60,314 nt of DNA from Bacteroidota bacterium (GTDB taxonomy: Bacteria; Bacteroidota; Bacteroidia; Chitinophagales; Saprospiraceae). Positions within the stretch are counted from its first letter, which is position 1, and each line of letters opens with the position of its first letter. Below the pieces are notes generated by a model. That model worked only from the letters and a program-made list of their open reading frames with translations, ran no database searches and was not told the origin of the DNA. Of the stretch, positions 1-7,241 are shown piece after piece. Location of the stretch: the NCBI GenBank assembly GCA_963169325.1, contig CAUJEY010000294.1, forward strand, positions 1 through 60,314, written 5' to 3'. The translations under genes were made by a program, and so were the position numbers.

Positions 1-165
1 TCAAAGGGCTATCTAAATACCATTGACCAAATGGCTTTGGGTATGATGAAGGGGGAAATCTATAAGTACAACAACCTGCTTTATGGAAAAGGAAGGTTCG
101 GTACTTTAAAACCTTTGGACGAACTGATGAAAGATGAACAAAGCCTAATGCAAATTTTTGAATAA
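1..165 (+). CDS. 3' end of an unrecognised protein (partial)
   Basis: An open frame enters from the left edge and runs to TAA at 163-165, giving 54 C-terminal residues that end in SLMQIFE. The tail is rich in Met, Lys and Leu and shows no signal, membrane segment or recognisable motif. The next gene starts 43 bp downstream on the same strand, so the two may be co-transcribed. Function cannot be assigned from this fragment. Confidence 0.5.
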   Translation, partial: SKGYLNTIDQMALGMMKGEIYKYNNLLYGKGRFGTLKPLDELMKDEQSLMQIFE

Positions 166-208
166 CTCAATAAATTCGGTTCGATTGCGGTTAGTCATTT
201 AAGATAAA

Positions 209-790
209 ATGAAGCGAAAGGAATATACAGCAGATGAAGCCTTTAGGAATGAGGATTATACTCAAACGCAGCTGCCCCCTGGCGAGTACGAAAACTGCAC
301 ATTTACAAACTGCACGTTTTCAAACGCCGACTTATCGGAAATTAAATTCTCAACCTGCGAATTCGTGGATTGCGATTTCAGCATGGCTAAATTGAACGAG
401 ACGGCGTTTCAGGAGGTTAAATTTAAAAACTGCAAAATGCTGGGCCTGCATTTTGATGACTGCAATCCTTTTTTGCTATCGTTTGATTTTCAGTCCTGCA
501 TCCTGAATTTTTCTTCCTTCTACCGGCTGAAATTAAAAAACATCCGGTTTGAGGATTGCAAACTGGAAGAAGCGGAGTTTGTGGAAACGGATTTAACCGG
601 CGCCATTTTCAAAAACTGCGATCTGCGCGGAGCGGTTTTTGAAGGCGCCATTTTAGAACATGCAGACCTGCGTTCCGCTTTCCATTTTTCCATTGACCCG
701 GAAAAAAACAGAATTAGTAAAGCGAAGTTTGCCATTTACAATGTGGTAGGGCTTTTGAATAAGTATAATATTTTTATAGAGCAGGGATAG
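209..790 (+). CDS. Pentapeptide-repeat protein, Qnr/McbG-like
   Basis: This 193-residue protein consists almost entirely of pentapeptide repeats with aromatic or aliphatic residues at the centre (CTFTN, CTFSN, ADLSE, CEFVD, CDFSM, AIFKN, CDLRG, AVFEG, AILEH, ADLRS). They fall in two blocks, residues about 28-108 and 111-157, which suggests a right-handed quadrilateral beta-helix. The length and the Cys-rich repeats resemble the Qnr/MfpA/McbG families, some of which mimic DNA and protect gyrase. Many pentapeptide proteins have no known role, so gyrase protection is only a possibility. There is no signal peptide, so it is probably cytosolic. GC content is lower than in the genes to the right. 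Confidence 0.85.
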   Translation: MKRKEYTADEAFRNEDYTQTQLPPGEYENCTFTNCTFSNADLSEIKFSTCEFVDCDFSMAKLNETAFQEVKFKNCKMLGLHFDDCNPFLLSFDFQSCILNFSSFYRLKLKNIRFEDCKLEEAEFVETDLTGAIFKNCDLRGAVFEGAILEHADLRSAFHFSIDPEKNRISKAKFAIYNVVGLLNKYNIFIEQG

Positions 791-801
791 TAAATTACCA
801 A

Positions 802-2196
802 TTATAATTCCCCCGCCAACAACCTTAACTCCAGCTCCGCCGTTTTCAAATTATACAACACCACATTTTGCCGCAGCAGCGCCTGTTCGAGCGTGTTCTG
901 CGCCACCTGCACCTCCAGGGCATTGGTTTGCCCCAACCGGAAACGTTCGGTACTGACGTTGAGGCTTTCGCGGGCGTTTTTCACATTGTCGGCTTCGAGC
1001 GTGAGCAGTTGTTGCTGGGTTTGGAAGAAGGCCAGTTGGTTGTCGAGTGCAGTTTCGAAGGAAAGGCGCTGGGCGTCGAGGCGGATGGCGGCTTGTTCGG
1101 CCGACACGCGGGCTACATCCACCTGGCGGCGGATATTGCCGCCGGTGTAGAGCGGAATGACGAGGGAAACGCCGGCGGTGAGTCCGGATTGCGTGTTATT
1201 AAGCAAAAAGCCGGCACCGTTGTCGGTGCGTTGAATGTTGTACTGGCCGTTTCCGGTGATCCGGGGTTTGTTTAGTTTTTGGTTTTCCTGCACTACCAGG
1301 GCGGCCACGTCGGTACTTTTTTGCAGGGATAGCAGGGCGGGGTTTTGCGCCAGCAGGTTTTGCAGCAGGCGGGTCCGGTCGGGTGCGTAGGTATTAGTGA
1401 GGTCTTCCGCCACCTCGAACGGGGTTTCCGGCGTGCGGGCCAGCAACAGGTTCAGGTTGCGTTTAGCGGCGATGGTGGCGTTTTGCAGGCTCAGCAGGTT
1501 GGCGCGTTGCTGGTTGAGGTCGATGCGGGCCTGCAGGGCGTCGGTTTGGGCGGCAAATCCCGCAGCCAGCCGGGCTTCGGCAATGCGCAGACGCTCTTCG
1601 TTGAGGGTGATCACTTCCCGGGTGGAGCGTTCCAGCAGGCGGTTGTACACGATGCCATAGTAGCCCTGAAGCACGTTGGCGGTAGTTTGCTGTACGGCGT
1701 TTTTGAGGTTGATCTGGCCCAGGGCTTCGATTTCTTCCAGGCGTTTTTTAGTGATTTGCATCCGTCCGCCGTCGAACAGGGTCCAGCCGAGTTGTACCGC
1801 AACGTTGATATTATTATTGAAACGACCATAAGCTTCGATTACGCGGCCGTCGGCCAGGTTTTGCTGTTGGAATGCACTGAGACCGGCGGTTTCTCCGGCC
1901 ACTAAATTGACGGTCGGTAACATGCCGGCGTTGGCTTTGGTATTATTCAGGCGGGCAATTTCGGCATCGCCGCGGATGATGCGGATATCGTAGTTGTTTT
2001 CCAGGGCGATGCGCACGGCCTCCTCGGGGGTGAGGAGTTCGGAGTTCGAAGTTTGAAGTTTGAAGTTTGGAGTTTGAAGTTTGGAGTTTGATCCCGAGGC
2101 CTCGGGATGAATTCCGGCGTTTGAAGCGGGGGTTTGCGCGTATACGGCTACGGAAATAATACTACCAAGCAACCAGAGGGGAAGTTTTTTTATCAT
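802..2196 (-). CDS. TolC-family outer-membrane efflux protein
   Basis: A TolC/OprM-like protein of 464 residues, the outer-membrane channel of tripartite efflux or type I secretion. ATG at 2196 is preferred over an upstream TTG because it places a clean signal peptide (MIKKLPLWLLGS to VYA) at the N terminus. Two internally duplicated helical halves follow, with the family's coiled-coil features (ALENNYDIRI near the start, VSTERFRLGQTNALEVQVAQ near the end). No inner-membrane pump or adaptor gene is adjacent, so the partner is unknown. Directly after the signal peptide the mature N terminus carries a low-complexity stretch (SKLQTPNFKLQTSNSELL) encoded by a DNA tandem repeat, listed separately. 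Convergent with the pentapeptide gene; the stops are 11 bp apart. Confidence 0.93.
   Translation of the reverse strand: MIKKLPLWLLGSIISVAVYAQTPASNAGIHPEASGSNSKLQTPNFKLQTSNSELLTPEEAVRIALENNYDIRIIRGDAEIARLNNTKANAGMLPTVNLVAGETAGLSAFQQQNLADGRVIEAYGRFNNNINVAVQLGWTLFDGGRMQITKKRLEEIEALGQINLKNAVQQTTANVLQGYYGIVYNRLLERSTREVITLNEERLRIAEARLAAGFAAQTDALQARIDLNQQRANLLSLQNATIAAKRNLNLLLARTPETPFEVAEDLTNTYAPDRTRLLQNLLAQNPALLSLQKSTDVAALVVQENQKLNKPRITGNGQYNIQRTDNGAGFLLNNTQSGLTAGVSLVIPLYTGGNIRRQVDVARVSAEQAAIRLDAQRLSFETALDNQLAFFQTQQQLLTLEADNVKNARESLNVSTERFRLGQTNALEVQVAQNTLEQALLRQNVVLYNLKTAELELRLLAGEL
2038..2108. repeat. In-frame GAAGTTTG-type tandem repeat plus 18-bp perfect palindrome
   Basis: About six copies of a 7-10 nt word (GAAGTTTG / GGAGTTTG) at 2041-2090 are followed directly by the perfect palindrome ATCCCGAGGCCTCGGGAT at 2091-2108. 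Both lie inside the tolC-like gene just behind the signal peptide and keep the frame open, encoding a polar, probably disordered linker. The word is close to the GGTTTGGAGG and GGTTTGAGGG words found between genes elsewhere in the window. Confidence 0.8.
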
Positions 2197-2364
2197 AACG
2201 GATATCAATATAGGAGATAAAATCAAAGGTCGGACAGGGTAAACAAGAAAAAGACCATCAGGTTACAAAACCGGAATCCGGCAAATTTAGGTCAGGCAGA
2301 TAAAACGGCTGCATTTCTTTTTTTAAGGAATCCGGAGGTTAGCGGCAGGTTCCCTGGAAAAGCA

Positions 2365-2396
2365 TTTGGCGCTTTCCTTACCGCGCCATACTTTTC
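2365..2396 (+). promoter_or_regulatory. Candidate Bacteroidota promoter for the threonine dehydrogenase gene
   Basis: TTTG at 2365-2368 is followed by 20 bp and TACTTTTC at 2389-2396, a 7/8 match to the TAnnTTTG -7 box. Transcription would begin about 30 bp before the ATG at 2429. No experimental support; the match was made by eye. Confidence 0.5.
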
Positions 2397-2428
2397 GCCC
2401 GTCAAACCACAGCCCTCACCATGCACGC

Positions 2429-3367
2429 ATGAAACAAGACAATATTCTGATCATCGGCGCCGGCGGCCAAATCGGCGCCGTACTCACCGAAGCCCTGCGC
2501 GACGTATACGGCGACGACCATGTCGTTGCCTCCGACCTGAAACCCCTGGACAACCAATCGGGGCCCACCGAAGTCCTGAACGCTCTCGACGGGGAGGCCC
2601 TGGAAGCCATCGTTAAAAAATGGCGTATCAACCAAATTTACCACCTGGCCGCCATCCTCAGCGCTACCGGCGAAAAAGACCCGATGTGGGCCTGGAACAT
2701 CAACATGACCAGTTTGTTCAACGTGTTGGAAATTGCCCGGCAGCGCAGCCTGAACAAGGTGTATTACCCGTCGTCCATCGCCGTGTTCGGCCAGGAAGCC
2801 CACCACCAGAACACCCCGCAATACGAAGTGCTTATCCCGGAAACCGTGTACGGTATCAGCAAGGTGGCCGGCGAAAACTGGGCGAACTACTACTACCGCC
2901 GCTACGGCGTGGATGTGCGCTCGGTGCGCTACCCCGGCATCATCGGCTACCAAAGTATGCCCGGCGGCGGTACCACCGACTACGCCGTCGAAATCTACCA
3001 TTACGCCATCCAGCAAAAAAACTTCGAGTGTTTCCTGCGCGCCGACACACGCTTGCCGATGCTCTACATGCCCGACGCTATTCGCGGAACGCTCGAACTG
3101 ATGGAAGCCCCGGCCAACCGGCTGTCCGTACGCACCAGCTACAACCTCGCCGGCATGAGTTTTACCCCCGAAGAAGTAGCGGAGAGTATCCGGAAACTGA
3201 TGCCAAATTTCAAAATCAGCTATAAACCCGATTTCCGGCAAGCCATCGCCGATTCCTGGCCCGCCAGTATCGACGATTCCGCTGCCCGCCACGACTGGAA
3301 CTGGCGTCCGGAATATGACCTGGATGCCATGACGAAAGATATGCTGCATCATTTGGCAATGACGTAA
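2429..3367 (+). CDS. NAD-dependent L-threonine 3-dehydrogenase, SDR type
   Basis: A 312-residue extended short-chain dehydrogenase. It carries the Rossmann glycine motif GAGGQIG (10-16), the catalytic Ser region YYPSSIAVFG (about 113-121) and YGISK with Tyr141/Lys145. The segment HLAAILSATGEKDPMWAWN and the region around PGIIGY match the epimerase-like threonine dehydrogenases of bacteria and animals, which oxidise threonine to 2-amino-3-ketobutyrate for cleavage to glycine and acetyl-CoA. The start at 2429 is chosen because the extra 21 upstream residues are not family-like and the Rossmann strand begins at MKQDNILIIG. It is followed after 11 bp by a sugar permease gene; the two may share a transcript although the pathways are not obviously linked. 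Confidence 0.92.
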   Translation: MKQDNILIIGAGGQIGAVLTEALRDVYGDDHVVASDLKPLDNQSGPTEVLNALDGEALEAIVKKWRINQIYHLAAILSATGEKDPMWAWNINMTSLFNVLEIARQRSLNKVYYPSSIAVFGQEAHHQNTPQYEVLIPETVYGISKVAGENWANYYYRRYGVDVRSVRYPGIIGYQSMPGGGTTDYAVEIYHYAIQQKNFECFLRADTRLPMLYMPDAIRGTLELMEAPANRLSVRTSYNLAGMSFTPEEVAESIRKLMPNFKISYKPDFRQAIADSWPASIDDSAARHDWNWRPEYDLDAMTKDMLHHLAMT

Positions 3368-3378
3368 AATGACATAAA

Positions 3379-4689
3379 ATGACAAACCACTCCTCCCCCC
3401 GCAACCCCTATCTCCTGCCTTTCGCCCTCGTATGCAGCCTCTTTTTTCTCTGGGGTATTGCCAACAGCCTGAACGGCTCACTGATCCGCCACTTCCAGTT
3501 TGCGCTCGATTTGAAGCGCTGGCAGGCAGGTATTGTGGATTCCGCTTTTTATTTCGGCTATTTTGTGATGGCCATTCCGGCGGGCATTTTTATGCGAAAA
3601 TTCGGCTACAAACGCGGCATTCTCGCGGGTTTGCTGTTGTATGCCGGCGGCGCGCTGTTATTTTACCCGGCGGCCGACTTCCGGGTGTACGCGTTTTTTC
3701 TGTTTGCCTTGTTTACCATCGCTTCGGGTTTGGCTTTTCTGGAAACAGCCGCCAACCTGTACGTGACGGTTTTGGGCGATAAAAAAGACGCCGAGTGGCG
3801 CATCAATTTTGCGCAATCGTTCAACGGGATCAGTATCATTCTCGGGCCGGTGATCGGGAGTTTGTTTATTTTTTCCAAAACGGAGTACACGGCGGAGTTG
3901 CTGTCCACCATGACCGCTGAGCAAATCGATGCTGTGCGGTTGGAGGAGGCGCATTCCGTGCAGGGGCCTTACCTGGTGGTGGCCGGTGTGGTGTTGCTGG
4001 TGGCGTTGTTGTTCTGGCTCACCAAAATGCCGGAAGTGGGGCGTGAGGAGGAATTGGCCGAAGGACGGGTGGGGGTGCTGGAACCCTTGCGCAAATACCG
4101 CCATTTGGCACTGGGGGTGATCGCCCAGTTTGCCAACGTGGGCGCCCAGGCCACGCTATGGGGCTATTTTGTAGATTTTAAAATAGATTTTGCCAAAGAC
4201 GACCATGTCGGATTGGTCAATATGGTGTACCAGGTGAAAGAAGGTATGACGCCCGACCAGATTGCCGGGTTCCATGCTTCGGCCGCTTTGGTGTTGTTTA
4301 TGCTGGGCCGTTTTCTGGGTACCTACCTGATGAGCAAAACGGAGCCGCGGAAAGTCCTGTTGTGGTATAGCTTAGCCTCGGTGGCGCTGGTGGCGCTCGC
4401 TTTTGCCATGGGCGGGCTTACCGGCATCGTCTGTATCATGCTCACCTATTTCTGTCAGAGCATTATGTTCCCCACCATTTTTGCTTTAGCTACCAAAGGT
4501 ATGCCGCCGGCCGAGCAAAAACTGGCTTCTTCCTTAGTCATCATGGCTATCGTGGGTGGCGCCGTCATGCCGCCGCTTGCCGGATTACTGTCAGGAGCGG
4601 GGGGGATGCAAATGGCGTTGCTGATTCCGTTTGTATGTTTTTCGTACGTGGTGTATTATGTGATGCAGGGGTATAAGATCAGGGTTTAG
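3379..4689 (+). CDS. FucP-like sugar:proton symporter (MFS)
   Basis: A 436-residue, 12-helix major facilitator protein with the FucP/GluP signature layout: an early FFLWGIANSLNG segment in TM1, FYFGYFVMAIPAG in TM2, GFKRG-like loop KFGYKRG, ETAANLYVT in TM4, and late QSIMFPTIFALATKG. This family imports L-fucose, glucose/galactose or N-acetylglucosamine in Bacteroidota. Substrate cannot be fixed from sequence alone. The gene lies 11 bp behind the threonine dehydrogenase. GH43 and GH97 hydrolase genes several kb away could supply sugars, but they are not in the same transcript. Confidence 0.92.
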   Translation: MTNHSSPRNPYLLPFALVCSLFFLWGIANSLNGSLIRHFQFALDLKRWQAGIVDSAFYFGYFVMAIPAGIFMRKFGYKRGILAGLLLYAGGALLFYPAADFRVYAFFLFALFTIASGLAFLETAANLYVTVLGDKKDAEWRINFAQSFNGISIILGPVIGSLFIFSKTEYTAELLSTMTAEQIDAVRLEEAHSVQGPYLVVAGVVLLVALLFWLTKMPEVGREEELAEGRVGVLEPLRKYRHLALGVIAQFANVGAQATLWGYFVDFKIDFAKDDHVGLVNMVYQVKEGMTPDQIAGFHASAALVLFMLGRFLGTYLMSKTEPRKVLLWYSLASVALVALAFAMGGLTGIVCIMLTYFCQSIMFPTIFALATKGMPPAEQKLASSLVIMAIVGGAVMPPLAGLLSGAGGMQMALLIPFVCFSYVVYYVMQGYKIRV

Positions 4690-4754
4690 TCCTTGAGATT
4701 AAACTTTTACAAGATCAAGTCCGTACCGCATGAACCAAATTTCAAAAAAAGGCA

Positions 4755-5753
4755 ATGAAGGAAATCTTAATAGGTATAGCCATTGGAGATGGTTTTGGAG
4801 CTGGGATTGAATTTCAAGATAGAGACTGGATAAGAGAAAAGGTAGATTTTACGGAATTTATAAATGCACGGGCTCAAATCCAGGTACCAAAAGAGAAAAA
4901 GGAATTATTCACGAAAAACTATACAGCGTGGGACTATACAGATGATACGGAAATGACAATAGGACTGATGAAATCATTAATTTCAGAGGAGCCATTTACA
5001 GAATCTTTATTGGTGAGAAAATGGAAAGAAGAATATGAAAAGGGGATAGAAGAAAAAGGATATGGAAGAAATGGCCATGGCTCGATGAGTTGGTATTATT
5101 CAGGAGAAAAGACAATAGAAGAAATAAGAAATTTCCAGAAGCACAGGAATAACCCGGGAAATGCGCCAGCAATGAGATCTGTACCTTTAGGATTAATACC
5201 AGAAGACTTGATAAATGAATATGCCTCAATAAATGCCAAGGCAACACATCCGAATATTAATGCAGTTATATCGAGTCAATGCATAGCAAGAGCTGCGGAG
5301 TATCTAATAAGGAAAAAAGGAGATCAAGCATCTATAATATCCTATTGTAAGAAAAAAGTGCTGCTAAATAAAGAATATGAACTATATCTGAATGAAATAA
5401 ATGCCTTGGGAGATTACGACGATCTTAAAGACAAAGATTTTGAAATATTATGTGGCAGCCAACCGATAAAAGAGCCATATTTTTTACCGGGAATTAAAGG
5501 CGTACCATCTGATTCGAAATATACGACAGGATGTGTACTTTACATTTTGAAGAATAGTAAAAGTGCACTAGATGCGTTACAAAAATCGGTAAGGTTAGGA
5601 GGAGATGTCGATTCGATTGCCTCTATCACAACAGGAATTATGGCAGGTTTGTACGGTTTGGAAAGTATACCTAAATATATGTTAGACAGGGTAGAAGGAA
5701 TGAAATATTTAATAGAAATTGGAGCGGAATTTGAAAAAAAATATAAAAACTGA
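4755..5753 (+). CDS. ADP-ribosylglycohydrolase (DraG/ARH family)
   Basis: A 332-residue protein with the ARH fold motifs: GIAIGDGFGAGIEF at the N terminus, the metal site YTDDTEMT (about 57-64), GNAPAMRSVPLG, and the second metal site GGDVDSIAS near residue 278. The usual second site reads GGDTDTIA, so a Val replaces Thr but both acidic ligands remain. The family removes ADP-ribose from Arg, Ser or nucleic-acid bases, and members act as nitrogenase regulators or as antidotes to ADP-ribosylating toxins. No ADP-ribosyltransferase is visible next to it. The gene is markedly AT-rich and lysine/isoleucine-rich compared with its upstream neighbours, which suggests horizontal acquisition. ATG at 4755 places the motif at the expected distance from the start. 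Confidence 0.9.
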   Translation: MKEILIGIAIGDGFGAGIEFQDRDWIREKVDFTEFINARAQIQVPKEKKELFTKNYTAWDYTDDTEMTIGLMKSLISEEPFTESLLVRKWKEEYEKGIEEKGYGRNGHGSMSWYYSGEKTIEEIRNFQKHRNNPGNAPAMRSVPLGLIPEDLINEYASINAKATHPNINAVISSQCIARAAEYLIRKKGDQASIISYCKKKVLLNKEYELYLNEINALGDYDDLKDKDFEILCGSQPIKEPYFLPGIKGVPSDSKYTTGCVLYILKNSKSALDALQKSVRLGGDVDSIASITTGIMAGLYGLESIPKYMLDRVEGMKYLIEIGAEFEKKYKN

Positions 5754-5773
5754 AGATAACAAATTCTAAAACG

Positions 5774-5925
5774 TTATACCTCGCGTTGGCAAGTTTTCAG
5801 CATTAATGTATTAGCGGTCAGACGACTTTGAGTCGTCAGGCCGCACGGTATATTGGTCAGACGACTCAAAGTCGTCTGACCAATATGCAAATGCCATGCT
5901 GAAAACTTGCTGACGCGAGGTATAA
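5774..5925. repeat. 152-bp long-armed palindromic (MITE-like) element
   Basis: The outer arms 5774-5803 and 5896-5925 are 30-bp inverted repeats with two mismatches, beginning TTATACCTCGCG. Inside lie two near-palindromes built on GGTCAGACGACT / AGTCGTCTGACC, at about 5816-5842 and 5855-5881. The whole block can fold as a cruciform. It occupies most of the 234-bp gap between the ADP-ribosylglycohydrolase and the next gene. No transposase is present. I checked for integron attC core ends (GTTRRRY) and did not find a convincing pair. Confidence 0.8.
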
Positions 5926-5987
5926 TTGCGGCTATGCACCACAACAGCGTTTAGAAAAACCTTTACTCAGGAAGAAAAAATAAAAAA

Positions 5988-6479
5988 ATGTGGAAGAAAG
6001 TTGGATACCAACCTGTTGGCGGGTTAAGGGAGATTGGATTCATTGAGAATTCAGATTTCTTAATGGTTTTAGGAGGGAGAGGTCGAACTATCTTTAACTG
6101 TCTGACTACTGAAAAAATCGCAAGAGATCGAAAGGATTACTATTCAGAAAATTGGGATTCAGAAACAGGCGTAGTCGAAGGAATTGAAAATTTCAAAGGT
6201 GTAAGTATAGTATGTGGTGGATTTGAATATCCTGATGTTATTCCAAAACAAACTCAAGACAATTGGAGAATTTTAGTTAAAGATGAAAAAAGACAAGATT
6301 ATAAGAAAGACTTAGAGCAGGCGGAGGTAATGTACCTTGTTAACAAAGTAACTAAAGAAGAAATAGAAGTAGAAGTTTACCACTACAAAATCGTGAGAGG
6401 ATATGGTTTTTCAAAAACTGGAAAATCTTTCATTACTGCACACGCACACGGCATAAATTTTTGGGTAAGAAATGAATGA
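5988..6479 (+). CDS. Hypothetical cytosolic protein (163 aa)
   Basis: I do not recognise this protein. It has 163 residues, no signal peptide or membrane helix, alternating beta-rich segments (GFIENSDFLMVLGGRGRTIF, about residues 18-37) and a basic/acidic centre (VKDEKRQDYKKDLEQAE). An A-rich stretch with GAAGAAAA lies just upstream of the ATG. It overlaps the next gene by 8 bp (ATGAATGA), so the two are probably translated together. Small overlapping AT-rich gene pairs of this kind are often toxin-immunity or defence cargo, but nothing in the sequence proves this. Confidence 0.7.
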   Translation: MWKKVGYQPVGGLREIGFIENSDFLMVLGGRGRTIFNCLTTEKIARDRKDYYSENWDSETGVVEGIENFKGVSIVCGGFEYPDVIPKQTQDNWRILVKDEKRQDYKKDLEQAEVMYLVNKVTKEEIEVEVYHYKIVRGYGFSKTGKSFITAHAHGINFWVRNE

Positions 6480-6834
6480 AGTGCTAAAACAAATTATTAT
6501 TGACAACATGCAGTCATTGCACGAAAGAATTGGAGAGACCGTATTTGTTGAAGATTGGATTTCGATAGGAGGAAGAAACTATGATAGACATCAAACAACA
6601 TACGGAAGGCAAATATTGAAAATCCAAGACTTTAGAATCAGGCTTAGTGGCTCAATAGCAACAATTCGAGATGATAATCAGCAAATTGAATTCAGAACGG
6701 ATTCTATTAAATACATCGAACACAAAGACGAACAATTAACAATCGAAATAAATATGAAAGACGATATTTGGAGAAGGATAAAGATTTCAAAAATAAACCC
6801 GGCCGATAACAAAGGCTATGACGGTGCGACGTGA
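6472..6834 (+). CDS. Hypothetical cytosolic protein (120 aa)
   Basis: I do not recognise this 120-residue protein. The N-terminal third is probably helical (EVLKQIIIDNMQSLHERIG) and the rest is predicted beta-rich, ending in NKGYDGAT. Translation likely couples to the preceding gene through the 8-bp overlap. Composition is AT-rich like the rest of the island. It could be the partner of the 163-aa protein in a two-gene module; this is inference from the overlap only. Confidence 0.68.
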   Translation: MNEVLKQIIIDNMQSLHERIGETVFVEDWISIGGRNYDRHQTTYGRQILKIQDFRIRLSGSIATIRDDNQQIEFRTDSIKYIEHKDEQLTIEINMKDDIWRRIKISKINPADNKGYDGAT

Positions 6835-6911
6835 AGCCGCTCAACATACTGTCGAACGTTCCATCCGGAAGATTACACGTGCCCGTTTGCAACAACGAAA
6901 AAAATAAAATT

Positions 6912-7187
6912 ATGATAGAAATAAAAATCAAAAAGCCCCTTCCGTCAAGAATTCTAACTTTTGTGTTTATCGCACTTCATATTCCTTCCTGCTATGGTCA
7001 AGTAAATGAAAATGTAGGAAAGGGGGAAAATGCTTCCCAAAACCAAGCCCCTGTCTTGAAACTAAGTACAACATTTCCGCAAATTCACACCAATTTAAAT
7101 GGCATGGTAAGGGAATTTGTCAGGACTATGTATCAGGATACAAAAGGGAACTATTGGTTTGGAACAAATGGAAATGGGATTATCTAA
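6912..7187 (+). pseudogene. Truncated two-component-type propeller sensor, N-terminal fragment
   Basis: ATG at 6912 opens a 91-residue frame with a signal peptide (SRILTFVFIALHIPSCYG) and then one blade-like segment, REFVRTMYQDTKGNYWFGTN. That segment matches the 'regulator propeller' (Reg_prop) repeat found at the start of hybrid two-component sensors of over 1000 residues in Bacteroidota. The frame stops at TAA 7185-7187 directly after the first blade, so the remaining blades and the kinase are missing. I read it as the 5' remnant of a much larger gene, cut at the right border of the AT-rich island. A small free-standing secreted protein cannot be excluded. A GTG at 6831 would add residues that do not look like signal sequence. 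Confidence 0.55.
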
Positions 7188-7241
7188 AATAACAATAACT
7201 GTTGTTAATCACGGCTTTTATTCAAGAACAATCGAAACCGT

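Noticed and set aside
1345-1905. 186-aa plus-strand ORF
   Set aside because: Antisense shadow of the tolC-like gene with Gly/Val/Gln-rich composition; the same holds for other long antisense frames in GC-rich genes, such as 29335-30351 and 38326-39582.
5774-5987. Integron attC site with gene cassettes
   Set aside because: Long inverted repeats and promoter-poor small genes suggested it, but no RYYYAAC/GTTRRRY core pair was found at the ends and no integrase is in the window.
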